From: a virus | DNA: 23,182 nucleotides | Virus record (IMG/VR): IMGVR_UViG_3300030331_000665 | Span: 1-23,182 of that record | Direction: 5' to 3' (one strand) | Shown here: in pieces, positions 16,001-22,795 of the stretch | Layout: the number at the start of each line of letters is the position of its first letter | Position numbering within the stretch: the stretch's first letter is position 1 | Position numbers and translations under genes: made by a program | The notes under the pieces: model-generated | The model's database searches: none | Told to the model about the DNA's origin: nothing | What the model saw: only the letters and a program-made list of their open reading frames with translations

Positions 16001-16561
16001 AGCAACGTTAACAGCAAACTTAGCACCTTTTGATTTTGGGTCTTTTATTCTTAAACCTTTGGTTCTTATACCTCTAGCTAGAAAAGTGCCTGCAATAAAA
16101 CGTGTCAAGTCACGACCAATCTGACCTGCTATAGTTTCATTTTTATCTACTTCGGGAAGCATGAAAGGATCATCAGAAGTTTCTATTTCTACTTCTTCGT
16201 CTGTCATCCTTTTTATGGTAGGAACTCCATCACTAAAATTAACATCATAAGGTATTTTTTTAGTGAAATAGTCTGTTATTGTATCTTCTAAATTAAGAAC
16301 ACCTTGTGCGGCATCTCTGATACCACCAACTAATGCCCTTTTAGTTTCTCCTAAGAATGTAGGACCTTCTTCTTTTTCTAAATCTTTTTCTTCATAGTAA
16401 GCTATAGACTCGTTTAGTTTTATATTATCATTCATCTTATCAATCGGATTACGATTAGATGAATATTTATCTAAATTTAATTTCTCACGAATCCTATCTT
16501 TATAAGTTATAGGCTTATTATTTCTACGTTTATCTTTTAACTCTTGTAGATAATTCGTCAT
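13043..16561 (-). CDS. Large internal virion / DNA-ejection protein (putative)
   Basis: A 1172-residue protein, by far the longest in the window, last in the minus-strand virion operon. It has a charged N-terminus of about 60 residues, long helical and Ala/Lys-rich regions, and several hydrophobic stretches, such as GSGVIAGGTILASQGVI near residue 800. The region around 850-875 with FNRFDPFATPIGFGADIY recalls a motif found in very large structural proteins of other podoviruses. Size, position and membrane-like segments suggest a role like T7 gp15/gp16, which form the ejection channel. No lytic transglycosylase motif was seen. AAGGAC precedes the ATG. The function is inference; virion location is likely. 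Confidence 0.72.
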   Translation of the reverse strand: MTNYLQELKDKRRNNKPITYKDRIREKLNLDKYSSNRNPIDKMNDNIKLNESIAYYEEKDLEKEEGPTFLGETKRALVGGIRDAAQGVLNLEDTITDYFTKKIPYDVNFSDGVPTIKRMTDEEVEIETSDDPFMLPEVDKNETIAGQIGRDLTRFIAGTFLARGIRTKGLRIKDPKSKGAKFAVNVADSVVGSQLVSAGDEGRLSDILAQIPELTEVPGVGDAIDQLKSNPKDTEAQSRLKMAIEDAVVAFPIEIGVRAAKLLFKGSKDPVRKALSKETVDAAEEAINVKKASDETVDLLEKTGNSKALLPNPIFDAAKIDSVYRDPSGKIRPEVNLEIKFKNNEGDDLFETVNDGVGDMVKNISKQNKIQFGKAVGSVASNKKTKERAKRLGLTEENFEAFFKQLGEKPSSPELVTATRQLFIASADKVKSLAILVDSGKGGTQAQGQLSKAVLRHRAIQEKVLGLQANAGRTLQAFNIPVGSNSSLRNKQISELTAAVLGGDIAKISKAANDLANNTDEALNKLMKDKFTDTNTDKLNQLIYFNYLSSPSTYLVNTVGNAFTQLYETLVATPTAAIVGAIRSPFLKAPKDRVYFSEVAGRTMGTAHSMLEAGKNFIKVLKDGDLPPELKRMSRSEYEEIVGVGSAQAGAGIGRRIVGGVVRFPGKILLATDALFKTMGKSAFVYQQAYRGAAKEGLIPGTRKHGEFVSKIINDTPAQLEKAALEDAARITFTKDNKIASGVAKIKRVPIIGNITATYLPFVRTPLNLAGYSLTNSFFALGNPAILRAIAKGGAEADEAIGRIVAGSGVIAGGTILASQGVITGTTDGYKQDMVKTQGLGFQDKAVRIGDKTYSFNRFDPFATPIGFGADIYEIYRRMGAIKDTDKYADMEKYLSTAVSMTVASAWANIADKAMLTGIAQLSKDIEQFAKAAEGGTNTYEYALNKFSMQAARASTPNALRMYGRTSDPFIRDTYTALDVIKDAIPFLRNDLPIRHDMFGRLMYIEQYGDRGLPNDVLEVVTSITREYSIKDDPFAKELIKMEYAHSRPSRKMSIEGFDGTRVELDLEQYSILEGYTGAQFHQYGLELIQTEAYKKALPYEKKQMINQVKQAASAYGKAMVLDSHGVELFKKAKLNYFKRRRETPYWEYLPEHMSKTYKNQQPLPKDVGKDN

Positions 16562-16575
16562 TTTTTATGTCCTTA

Positions 16576-17478
16576 TTAATCTAAGCTGTCTAATATAGAA
16601 TCTGCGTAGTTAGGACCCATTATTTTTTCTATAGCGTCTATTTCTTTAGCTAGTTGCTCTTCAGCATTTTTGTCGCCATTCTTTGCTAATTTAGCTAAAT
16701 TTTTTAGTTGTTGCATATTTTGAGGTAATGTAGCACCACCTGATCCAGAGCTTCCACTAGGGAAACCAAAGCCTAAAATATTTGGTATTTTTCCACCCGC
16801 CTTAATGTTTATTATTATTTTGTCTTTTTCAATTTGGGGTATATCAAGACGATCTATAGCAGCTAAAACTCTTTTATCTATGGTATCCCCACTAGATGAA
16901 GCTAATAATTTTTTTATATCTGTTGGCACTGAACCCGGAGTCACAGCTATATCATCTCTAGTGGCTGTTGCTTTAGTCATGCCACCCACTCTTGTGTCAA
17001 TTCCACTTTTTATTCTAGTGCTTATGTCTTGCCCTAATCCCAGTGCAGACAACAAACTACCTTGTGGCTGAGATACTTTTAAATTACCCACATCAAATTT
17101 AGGGGTTTTTACTAGTTTATTTACTATATCTTGAACTGTTATGCCACTTTCTTCTGAGTATTTAGTTGTTCCATCCCATAATTTATTTGGATCACCTCTA
17201 TAATCTTCATCTAATGCTAATTTAGCCAACTCATTAGTTAATCCCGCTTTCACTATTGAAGCAGCTTTTGGTAAACTAAAGTTTAAACCAACTAAAGTAT
17301 CTATCTCATCTCTAATAGTCTTTTTTTCTTTTTTTATTTCTTCTTCATTTTCAAGGTATTTGTTAAGTCCTATCTTTACAGTATCATCAACTAATTTATT
17401 AGTTCTTTCAACGTCTTTATCAATAGCCTCTCCTACGGATTCAGCAAATCCTTGTACAAATCCACCCCAAAAACTCAT
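16576..17478 (-). CDS. Conserved structural-operon protein, possibly internal virion protein
   Basis: A 300-residue protein with an amphipathic N-terminus (MSFWGGFVQGFAESVGEAID), which I recognise from other marine phages at the same place in the operon. A charged helical region with likely coiled coil follows at about 20-65. A Gly/Ser-rich stretch (FGFPSGSSGSGG) at about 237-248 probably links to a C-terminal helical domain. It starts in an ATGA overlap with the upstream gene and has a GGAGA site. The 14-base gap to the next gene holds that gene's ribosome-binding site. A minor virion role is likely from context; no enzyme motif is visible. Confidence 0.7.
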   Translation of the reverse strand: MSFWGGFVQGFAESVGEAIDKDVERTNKLVDDTVKIGLNKYLENEEEIKKEKKTIRDEIDTLVGLNFSLPKAASIVKAGLTNELAKLALDEDYRGDPNKLWDGTTKYSEESGITVQDIVNKLVKTPKFDVGNLKVSQPQGSLLSALGLGQDISTRIKSGIDTRVGGMTKATATRDDIAVTPGSVPTDIKKLLASSSGDTIDKRVLAAIDRLDIPQIEKDKIIINIKAGGKIPNILGFGFPSGSSGSGGATLPQNMQQLKNLAKLAKNGDKNAEEQLAKEIDAIEKIMGPNYADSILDSLD

Positions 17479-17981
17479 GATGCTCTCCTAGACATTAAAC
17501 CCATAGGCTCTTCTTCAGCCTCAACAGTCTCTTCCTCCATCATTTCTTCTTCGTTTTCATCTAAACTTTGCTCTAATTCTTCTAACACAGAAGCTATGTT
17601 AGCATCTCTTGTTTCAGCTTTCACATCTTCTTCCATACCAGTATTATACTTGACACCTGCTTTATCTCCTACAAGCATCATCATCTCCATGATTACGGGT
17701 ATGACCATCATACCAGTATCAATAGTATGTCTACCTTCCATTACACCTGCAAGTTGTATGGTATTAGCTAGTGTTGTTATTGGCACACCAGACTCAAGAA
17801 CACCCACAAGTTGCTGTACAAAAGATGGGTCTTGCATCTTTGTTAGATAGTCTTGCATTACCTCATCAATAGTAGTAAGTTTAGGTGGTGTCTGCCAAGG
17901 TCTAGCTCCTACTTCATGAGTAAGTGCCATGCCTGGTGTAGGTGCGTCAAATCTAGGCTGTTCCTGTTCCATTTCTCTCAT
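17475..17981 (-). CDS. Conserved marine-phage structural-operon protein
   Basis: A 168-residue protein with QPRFDAPTPGMALTHEVGA near the N-terminus, a central ESGVPITTLANTIQLAGVM segment and a hydrophobic MMVIPVIMEMMMLVGD stretch, then a long Glu-rich tail. This set of motifs is common in marine podoviruses, where it sits among virion genes without a known function. The ATG at 17981 lies inside the upstream gene; an in-frame ATG at 17972 is the alternative, and neither has a strong ribosome-binding site, so coupling is likely. Confidence 0.72.
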   Translation of the reverse strand: MREMEQEQPRFDAPTPGMALTHEVGARPWQTPPKLTTIDEVMQDYLTKMQDPSFVQQLVGVLESGVPITTLANTIQLAGVMEGRHTIDTGMMVIPVIMEMMMLVGDKAGVKYNTGMEEDVKAETRDANIASVLEELEQSLDENEEEMMEEETVEAEEEPMGLMSRRAS

Positions 17982-18174
17982 CTTCTATTCTCATTAATAC
18001 TTCTGCTACTTTAGCATTCTCATCTATACCTTGTGGTTGTTTAGTCTGTCTCATGGCAAGTGACTTTCTTATCATTATTCCATCACCTTCCATTTTACTA
18101 GAACCACTATTTCTCATACGAGAAACTAATTGTTTCATGTTTTTATATATTCTTCCTGAAGGATTTGTTTCCAT
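17953..18174 (-). CDS. 73-residue basic protein of the virion operon
   Basis: I chose ATG 18174 because GGAG lies just upstream and it falls right after the stop of the 653-residue gene; a longer reading from 18216 would run into that gene. The product is basic in its first half (RIYKNMKQLVSRMR) and ends in an acidic helix. No domain recognised. It overlaps the next gene by 29 bases, so the two are probably co-translated. Confidence 0.6.
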   Translation of the reverse strand: METNPSGRIYKNMKQLVSRMRNSGSSKMEGDGIMIRKSLAMRQTKQPQGIDENAKVAEVLMRIEDERNGTGTA

Positions 18175-18175
18175 A

Positions 18176-20137
18176 TTAAGCTCCACCAAATGCCGCTGAG
18201 ATTGCCGCAGCTCCAAGTTTACCGACTAGACTTCCTACAGCGGCACCCCTTTGTCCCGATGCAGCTCTTTCAGCGGCTTCTTTCTGAGCATCTGCACTAA
18301 TATTTGCAACAGTCATATCTCTTATTCTATCAAACTCACTTTCAGAACTCTTCCATGCCCACTCCATAGTGTCTGCATAGAACTGCCATAAGTTATTGTA
18401 TTGTTCGTTAGATACATCTAGTACAGCTTTTGCATTAAGTTCATTAGCACGATTGACTATTGCAGTATCTGCTGTAGCTAGTTCTCTTCGCCATACTGCG
18501 TTGTTTTGTGCTATAGCTAATTGATTAGTAGCATTGAATTGGTCACGCTGATTAGCAATCTCACTGTTGAATCTTTGTAATGTGTTAAGCTCTCCTGCGT
18601 TAAACTGTGCTTGTGCATTTGCTTGAGAAGCATTAGCTTGTCCTACAGTTGCAGCAAGATTAGCAAAGAACTGCTCTACTTGATTCTGTGATGTAGCATT
18701 AAACTGTCTAGCAGCATTCTCGGCAGCTTGATCTGTAAAGAGTGATTGTATTCTTTGCTGTGCATTGAACACATCCATCTGCTGTCTGTTTGTTAGATTA
18801 GTCATGTCCATCTGTAAGAAAGACTGTGCATTTTGAACTGCGGCTTGTTGTCTGTTTGTTAGATTAGCTGTGTCTAGATTAGCTAAAGCAGAAGCTTGAG
18901 CAACAACTAATGCTTGTCTATTAGATAGGTTGTTTAGATTTACAGTATTACTTAATCTGCTGTTCTCTAATAAGACTTGCTGTTCAGATGTAAAGTTCTG
19001 ATTAGCTATATCACTTATCTTTGCAGCATTCTGAACCCTAGCTTGAAACGCTTGGTCAAACTCTATGCCTATAAACTGTGCTCTCTGTTGAGCCGCTAAC
19101 ATAGCTCTTTGTTGTCTGTTAGATAAGTTTTGTGTTTCAAACTGTGCTTGTACACTTGCGTCTGCTTGTGCTATCGGTAGTGCAGACTCCATAGCAGCTT
19201 GAACTAAAGCTTGTCCTGCTATACTTGATGCACCCAAGCCTCTTTGTTGCATAACTGCTTGAACACCTCTGATAGCTCCTGCCGCCCAAGACGGTGGGTT
19301 AGTGGCATCAAAGTTAGCAGTTAAACTAGCAAGTTGTCCTGCTACGGTTGCTTTGTCACTAGGTGTTGCTGTTGCAGCTTGAACTTGCTCAGTAAACTTT
19401 TTAGCTGTTTCTGCATTAGCTACCTCATTTATAAGCTCTCCTTCACGGACTTGTCTTTGTATAGGATTCTCTATGAGTATGGCATTGCCTTGAGCCGCTG
19501 ATAGGTTACCTACACTTGTAGCAGTTTCTTGAGCAGCAACAACTTGAGCTTTATTGCTTATGTCACCTTGAGCAGCTTGATTAGCAGATATTGCAGTGTT
19601 TACTGCTGGTGAAACTTTTTCTACTTGTAGTGCATCTGCTTGTGCTTTCTCAGGTGTGAGTGTCTGAGTTGTAGTGGCTTGAAAAGTTTGAGCTTGAGTA
19701 GGTTGTCCTAACTGTCCCTCTCTTGGGTCTATAAACTGTTGAGGTTGCTGTAAAGTCAACTGTGGTTGTGTAACAGCACCTACAGGTATAGCTCCTGTCT
19801 GAGCTAATGTTGAAGATACTTGTCCTATACCTTGAGGTTCACCACCAGTTTGACCATAGGCAGGTATTTGACCAGGTGCTTCTCCTAGTGTAGGAACATA
19901 GGATTGTGTTAGTGGATTAAATTGATTGGGTATGTTAGGTACGTTACCACCCTCTTGCATCTTAACAACACCACCACGAGCCATTCTTTTTGCAGCCTCT
20001 TCAAATACAACCATCTGTCTTTTTTTCTCAGGATTCTGTTCTAAGAAGTTATCAAACTCTTCCATAGAACCTTTGTATCCAAGTCTACCTGCAATCTTTT
20101 GCATTGCCTGTGGTTTAAAACCTGTAAATATTGCCAC
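18176..20137 (-). CDS. Repeat-rich Gln/Ala/Asn structural protein
   Basis: A 653-residue protein starting at GTG in a TAGTG junction with GGAG upstream. The N-terminus (FKPQAMQKIAGRLGYKG and MARGGVVKMQEGG) is a conserved marker of marine podovirus virion proteins. Residues about 60-250 are low complexity and rich in Gln, Pro and Thr. From about 337 to 556 the chain is built on a 22-residue repeat, clearest as NLSNRQQ or NLTNRQQ at 337, 403, 425 and 447. The C-terminus (GAAVGSLVGKLGAAAISAAF) is Gly/Ala-rich and may insert in membranes. Cysteine is absent. An internal or tail-tube-associated fibrous role is likely; which one cannot be told from sequence. Confidence 0.75.
   Translation of the reverse strand: MAIFTGFKPQAMQKIAGRLGYKGSMEEFDNFLEQNPEKKRQMVVFEEAAKRMARGGVVKMQEGGNVPNIPNQFNPLTQSYVPTLGEAPGQIPAYGQTGGEPQGIGQVSSTLAQTGAIPVGAVTQPQLTLQQPQQFIDPREGQLGQPTQAQTFQATTTQTLTPEKAQADALQVEKVSPAVNTAISANQAAQGDISNKAQVVAAQETATSVGNLSAAQGNAILIENPIQRQVREGELINEVANAETAKKFTEQVQAATATPSDKATVAGQLASLTANFDATNPPSWAAGAIRGVQAVMQQRGLGASSIAGQALVQAAMESALPIAQADASVQAQFETQNLSNRQQRAMLAAQQRAQFIGIEFDQAFQARVQNAAKISDIANQNFTSEQQVLLENSRLSNTVNLNNLSNRQALVVAQASALANLDTANLTNRQQAAVQNAQSFLQMDMTNLTNRQQMDVFNAQQRIQSLFTDQAAENAARQFNATSQNQVEQFFANLAATVGQANASQANAQAQFNAGELNTLQRFNSEIANQRDQFNATNQLAIAQNNAVWRRELATADTAIVNRANELNAKAVLDVSNEQYNNLWQFYADTMEWAWKSSESEFDRIRDMTVANISADAQKEAAERAASGQRGAAVGSLVGKLGAAAISAAFGGA
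18734..19129 (-). repeat. 22-residue (66-base) coding repeats
   Basis: Within the 653-residue gene, residues 337-468 fall into six units of exactly 22 residues (starts 337, 359, 381, 403, 425, 447). Units at 337, 403, 425 and 447 begin N-L-(S/T)-N-R-Q; units at 359 and 381 are degenerate. At DNA level the copies share a TGTCTGTTTGTTAGATTA-like stretch. More degenerate units may go on to residue 556. Twenty-two is twice eleven, compatible with a hendecad coiled coil. Confidence 0.75.
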
Positions 20138-20370
20138 TATTTAGCTCCAATTAATATCTTATCTAACTTATCTTCTAATCTTTTCATTGCATCCATGATG
20201 TCATGCATATCTTCTTTGACATCATCTTTACGTGCATATTCTTCTCGTGTCTTATTTAATAATATTTGTAATCTCTTTACTTCACCAAACATCTTGTTGA
20301 ACGCCCAACCAAATGGTACAACGACCATAGTTAGGATGATGTTCCAAAATAACATTGCATCTATTTCCAT
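20137..20370 (-). CDS. Holin-like membrane-anchored coiled-coil protein
   Basis: A 77-residue protein with one N-terminal membrane helix (about 6-24, LFWNIILTMVVVPFGWAF) followed by a charged coiled coil to the end. Small proteins of this layout lie next to tail-fibre genes in many podoviruses, as the T7 holin gene 17.5 does after gene 17. It could be a holin, a spanin-like or other lysis protein acting with the hydrolase at 208-642, or a small virion component. The next gene starts on the last base of its stop codon. Confidence 0.6.
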   Translation of the reverse strand: MEIDAMLFWNIILTMVVVPFGWAFNKMFGEVKRLQILLNKTREEYARKDDVKEDMHDIMDAMKRLEDKLDKILIGAK

Positions 20371-20372
20371 GT

Positions 20373-20543
20373 TTAGTCGGCATCCTTGATGGTTAGTGTT
20401 CCTGCATTTACTTGTTTCAGTATTTCTGCGTAATGTATGTTATTAGGGTCAAAAGGCACAGACATTACAACTCCATTTATGGTAGCGATTATATGGTTAT
20501 GTTCTCCATCTCTATCCCAATATTGAGCAGAAGTAATTTTCAT
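20373..20543 (-). CDS. 56-residue conserved small phage protein
   Basis: ATG 20543 has an ideal GGAGA site 6-9 bases upstream; the longer reading from 20591 runs back into the fibre gene and is rejected. The product begins MKITSAQYWDRDGEHNHI, with two strands (IIATINGVVMSVPFD) and a helix. Small proteins of this type follow tail-fibre genes in marine phages. No function is known; a chaperone for the fibre is a guess. Confidence 0.68.
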   Translation of the reverse strand: MKITSAQYWDRDGEHNHIIATINGVVMSVPFDPNNIHYAEILKQVNAGTLTIKDAD

Positions 20544-20551
20544 ATTATCTC

Positions 20552-21550
20552 CTATAATTCTGCACTTGCTGAAAAGCCAGTTAATTGCCAACTTGCTCCT
20601 GACCCTATGCTACCTTTATACCCTTGAAAGCCTTGTGTTGTAATTGACTCATTTGCAGTAGCATTACTTCCACTAATTGAAGGTGCAGCTCTCATAGTAA
20701 CTTTCCAAAAGTGAGGTATAGACACTGCAATAGATGAGCCAGTAAAATTTCTCATTGAAACACCATCTTCTTTTAAAAAATATCTTTGACATAAACTTAG
20801 CTCTTCCCCAAATGACCTATGCTCAAATGGTGTGGCTACTTCGCCTACTTCTAACTGAACTCCAGTTAAATAAAAATTAGCACTAGATGTATCAATCCAA
20901 TTAGCTTGATTTGTTGTGCTAAATTTTTGACCAGATGCCCAAGTGTCTGCTGTACCTTGATACGTTGAGCCACTTCCTAAATCCCAATATATTCTTAAAC
21001 CATTACCATCTGTTTTATTCCAACTTCCAGTAGTGTCTCCACTTGCTATGGTTATAGTTTTCTTTTCCCAAGTATCTGCACTTGAAATAGTGTATTCTTT
21101 TATTTGATATCTACTTGCTGTAGTAGAATATAAAGCAATACAATAAGTTCCTGCTAAACTTGCTTTCACCCAAAAACTTAGTGTAACTGCTTTTGCATCT
21201 GAAGAACCATAAGCTAATTGAGCAACATTGTAACCCTCTATATCTGTGGCATAAACATAAAAATCACCTGCAGCAATAGAACTATCAACTCCTGTATTTA
21301 TAAGTTTTGCACTAAATTCAAATTCATTATCTGGAACATCTGTTGATTGTTCAACAGTATATGTGCCACCACCATTTGCCCAACCTTTAAATCTATCTGC
21401 TGCAAATACATCATCAGTATTTACTGTTGTTGCTGAAGTTCCTCTTTGGAATATTTGAAATTTTCCATTAATCACCATGCTTCTGCGACTTCCAATCTGT
21501 CCGTTGGTTAGGACTTCACCCATCTTTGCTAATTCTGCTGCTTTACTCAT
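20552..21550 (-). CDS. Tail fibre / receptor-binding protein
   Basis: A 332-residue fibre-like protein. The N-terminus AELAKMGEVLTNGQIGSRRS followed by MVINGKFQIFQRGTS is a common phage fibre entry, probably the virion attachment and trimerisation part. Residues about 60-240 are rich in Ser, Thr, Tyr and Trp and look like a beta-sandwich carbohydrate-binding domain. The segment TGVQLEVGEVATPFEHR and the following LSLCQRYFLKE form a conserved phage module. The last 70 residues are variable, as expected for a tip that meets the host surface. It starts in an ATGA overlap with the third small paralog. Role in host recognition is likely from family and context. Confidence 0.8.
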   Translation of the reverse strand: MSKAAELAKMGEVLTNGQIGSRRSMVINGKFQIFQRGTSATTVNTDDVFAADRFKGWANGGGTYTVEQSTDVPDNEFEFSAKLINTGVDSSIAAGDFYVYATDIEGYNVAQLAYGSSDAKAVTLSFWVKASLAGTYCIALYSTTASRYQIKEYTISSADTWEKKTITIASGDTTGSWNKTDGNGLRIYWDLGSGSTYQGTADTWASGQKFSTTNQANWIDTSSANFYLTGVQLEVGEVATPFEHRSFGEELSLCQRYFLKEDGVSMRNFTGSSIAVSIPHFWKVTMRAAPSISGSNATANESITTQGFQGYKGSIGSGASWQLTGFSASAEL

Positions 21551-21951
21551 GCTAAGTCTCCGTGATTTGTAAATGATAACAGTTCAGCATCTGTTTTTGT
21601 ACCACTACTTGCAGGAGATGTAGAACTTACACTACAAGAGGATGTGCCTGTACCACCATTAGAAGCATCGTGGTTTAAAATTAAATACACATTGTAGCTA
21701 CCGGGGTCGTGTGTTCCTCCACCTGCAAAAGCATAATTTGTGTTTGCAAAATTGGTTGTATTTGCAAGAGTATAATCTCCTGTGCCATCATCTGTAATAC
21801 TTGCATTGTTTGTGCTATCTGATACTGCTACTGTTCCATCTCCTTCAAACTTAACCCAATGTTTACAACTTCCTTGATTAATTACAGATACAGCAGTAGA
21901 ATTATTACTACTTGCATCTGTTAATGTGTTTACTCTTAATATACTAGCCAT
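21547..21951 (-). CDS. Small fibre-like protein, tandem paralog 3
   Basis: A 134-residue protein, third in transcription order of three tandem paralogs. It starts MASILRVNTLTD, the typical opening of marine phage fibre proteins, and has the shared core INQGSCKHWVKFEG, then ITDDGTGDYTL, and the C-terminal HGDLA. It is rich in Ser, Thr, Asn and Gly with beta-strand character. The start shares one base with the upstream stop (TAATG) and the end overlaps the large fibre gene by ATGA. Likely a virion surface or fibre-tip component; a decoration protein is an alternative. Confidence 0.72.
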   Translation of the reverse strand: MASILRVNTLTDASSNNSTAVSVINQGSCKHWVKFEGDGTVAVSDSTNNASITDDGTGDYTLANTTNFANTNYAFAGGGTHDPGSYNVYLILNHDASNGGTGTSSCSVSSTSPASSGTKTDAELLSFTNHGDLA

Positions 21952-21968
21952 TATGCTAAGTCTCCGTG
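21549..21968. repeat. 16-base direct repeat at the ends of two fibre paralogs
   Basis: The sequence atgctaagtctccgtg is found at 21549-21564 and again at 21953-21968 on the plus strand. On the coding strand it is the end of each gene, coding HGDLA and the stop. The 404-base distance equals one paralog unit, as expected from tandem duplication or from recombination between units. Confidence 0.85.
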
Positions 21969-22373
21969 TATTGTTACAGAATGAACTAATGAGTCAAAAT
22001 AATTACCTGCTCTTGTAGCACACCCAACTTGAACCGACCCTGTGGCAAGAGATGCAACATTAGTAATAATATCACCTATTGCTGTTGCACTTTGTGCTAC
22101 TGTGCTATGAACAGCATAGTCATTATTATTCATATCATTGTTGATATTAACTGTGTACCTACCAGTATTATCATCTGTCATACTTGTTAAGTTAAAAGAG
22201 TCATCTACCCCTGTAGTGCCAGTACCTGATAAAGACGCACCTGCAAATTGCACCCAACATTTACACAACCCTTGTTGCAGATTAGTTGTTGTGCTATTGC
22301 CTTCACCTGTAACAAGTATAGAACCTGCTGTGGTTACACCTGTAAATTTATCTACTTTAAGTTCACTAGCCAT
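21951..22373 (-). CDS. Small fibre-like protein, tandem paralog 2
   Basis: A 140-residue protein starting MASELKVDKFTG at ATG 22373, one base overlapped with the upstream stop; a longer reading from 22391 is rejected because it starts inside the neighbour. The shared core is LQQGLCKCWVQFAG, then DDSFNLTSMTDDNTGRYTV, ending HGDLA. It has a short Gly/Thr insert (SLSGTGTTG) not found in the others. Its closing sequence matches paralog 3 at DNA level. Role as for paralog 3. Confidence 0.72.
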   Translation of the reverse strand: MASELKVDKFTGVTTAGSILVTGEGNSTTTNLQQGLCKCWVQFAGASLSGTGTTGVDDSFNLTSMTDDNTGRYTVNINNDMNNNDYAVHSTVAQSATAIGDIITNVASLATGSVQVGCATRAGNYFDSLVHSVTIHGDLA

Positions 22374-22795
22374 TATGCTAAACTCCCACAAAGATGTATG
22401 GCTTGGTCATTAGCGTCTATTCCCCCACCATTTTGATATGCAATCGTATTTTGTATGGATGTAGTTCCATAACTAACTATAGCAGGACATCTAATTCCTC
22501 CACTACTTGTTTTACCTACTCCTGCACCCACAATTTCGTCTGCACTATTAAAAGCATTAGTCATAGTTATTGTGTATAAACCTGTGCCATCATCTGTACC
22601 ACTTGCACAATTAAAAGAATCGTCAAAAGTATTATCACTTATGTCATACTTCCACCAAGTTTTAACTATGCCTTGTGTTAAATTCTGTGTGGTTGTACCA
22701 TCTACATAAGTAGAGTTAGAACCTTTAACTTTTATATTCGTGCCACCACTACCTGCTTTATCTACAATGGTATCTACATTTAATTGACTTGTCAT
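22373..22795 (-). CDS. Small fibre-like protein, tandem paralog 1
   Basis: A 140-residue protein starting MTSQLNVDTIVDKAG. ATG 22795 is chosen over 22807 because it forms an ATGA overlap with the preceding fibre gene and has GGAG 8 bases upstream. It has the shared core LTQGIVKTWWKYD, DDSFNCASGTDDGTGLYTI, and ends LCGSLA instead of HGDLA, making it the most divergent of the three. First of the tandem set, directly after the main fibre gene. Confidence 0.72.
   Translation of the reverse strand: MTSQLNVDTIVDKAGSGGTNIKVKGSNSTYVDGTTTQNLTQGIVKTWWKYDISDNTFDDSFNCASGTDDGTGLYTITMTNAFNSADEIVGAGVGKTSSGGIRCPAIVSYGTTSIQNTIAYQNGGGIDANDQAIHLCGSLA

Noticed and set aside
17452-17850. 132-codon plus-strand ORF
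   Set aside because: It runs antisense across the conserved 168-residue protein gene and is Ser/Ile-rich without family features; a shadow ORF.
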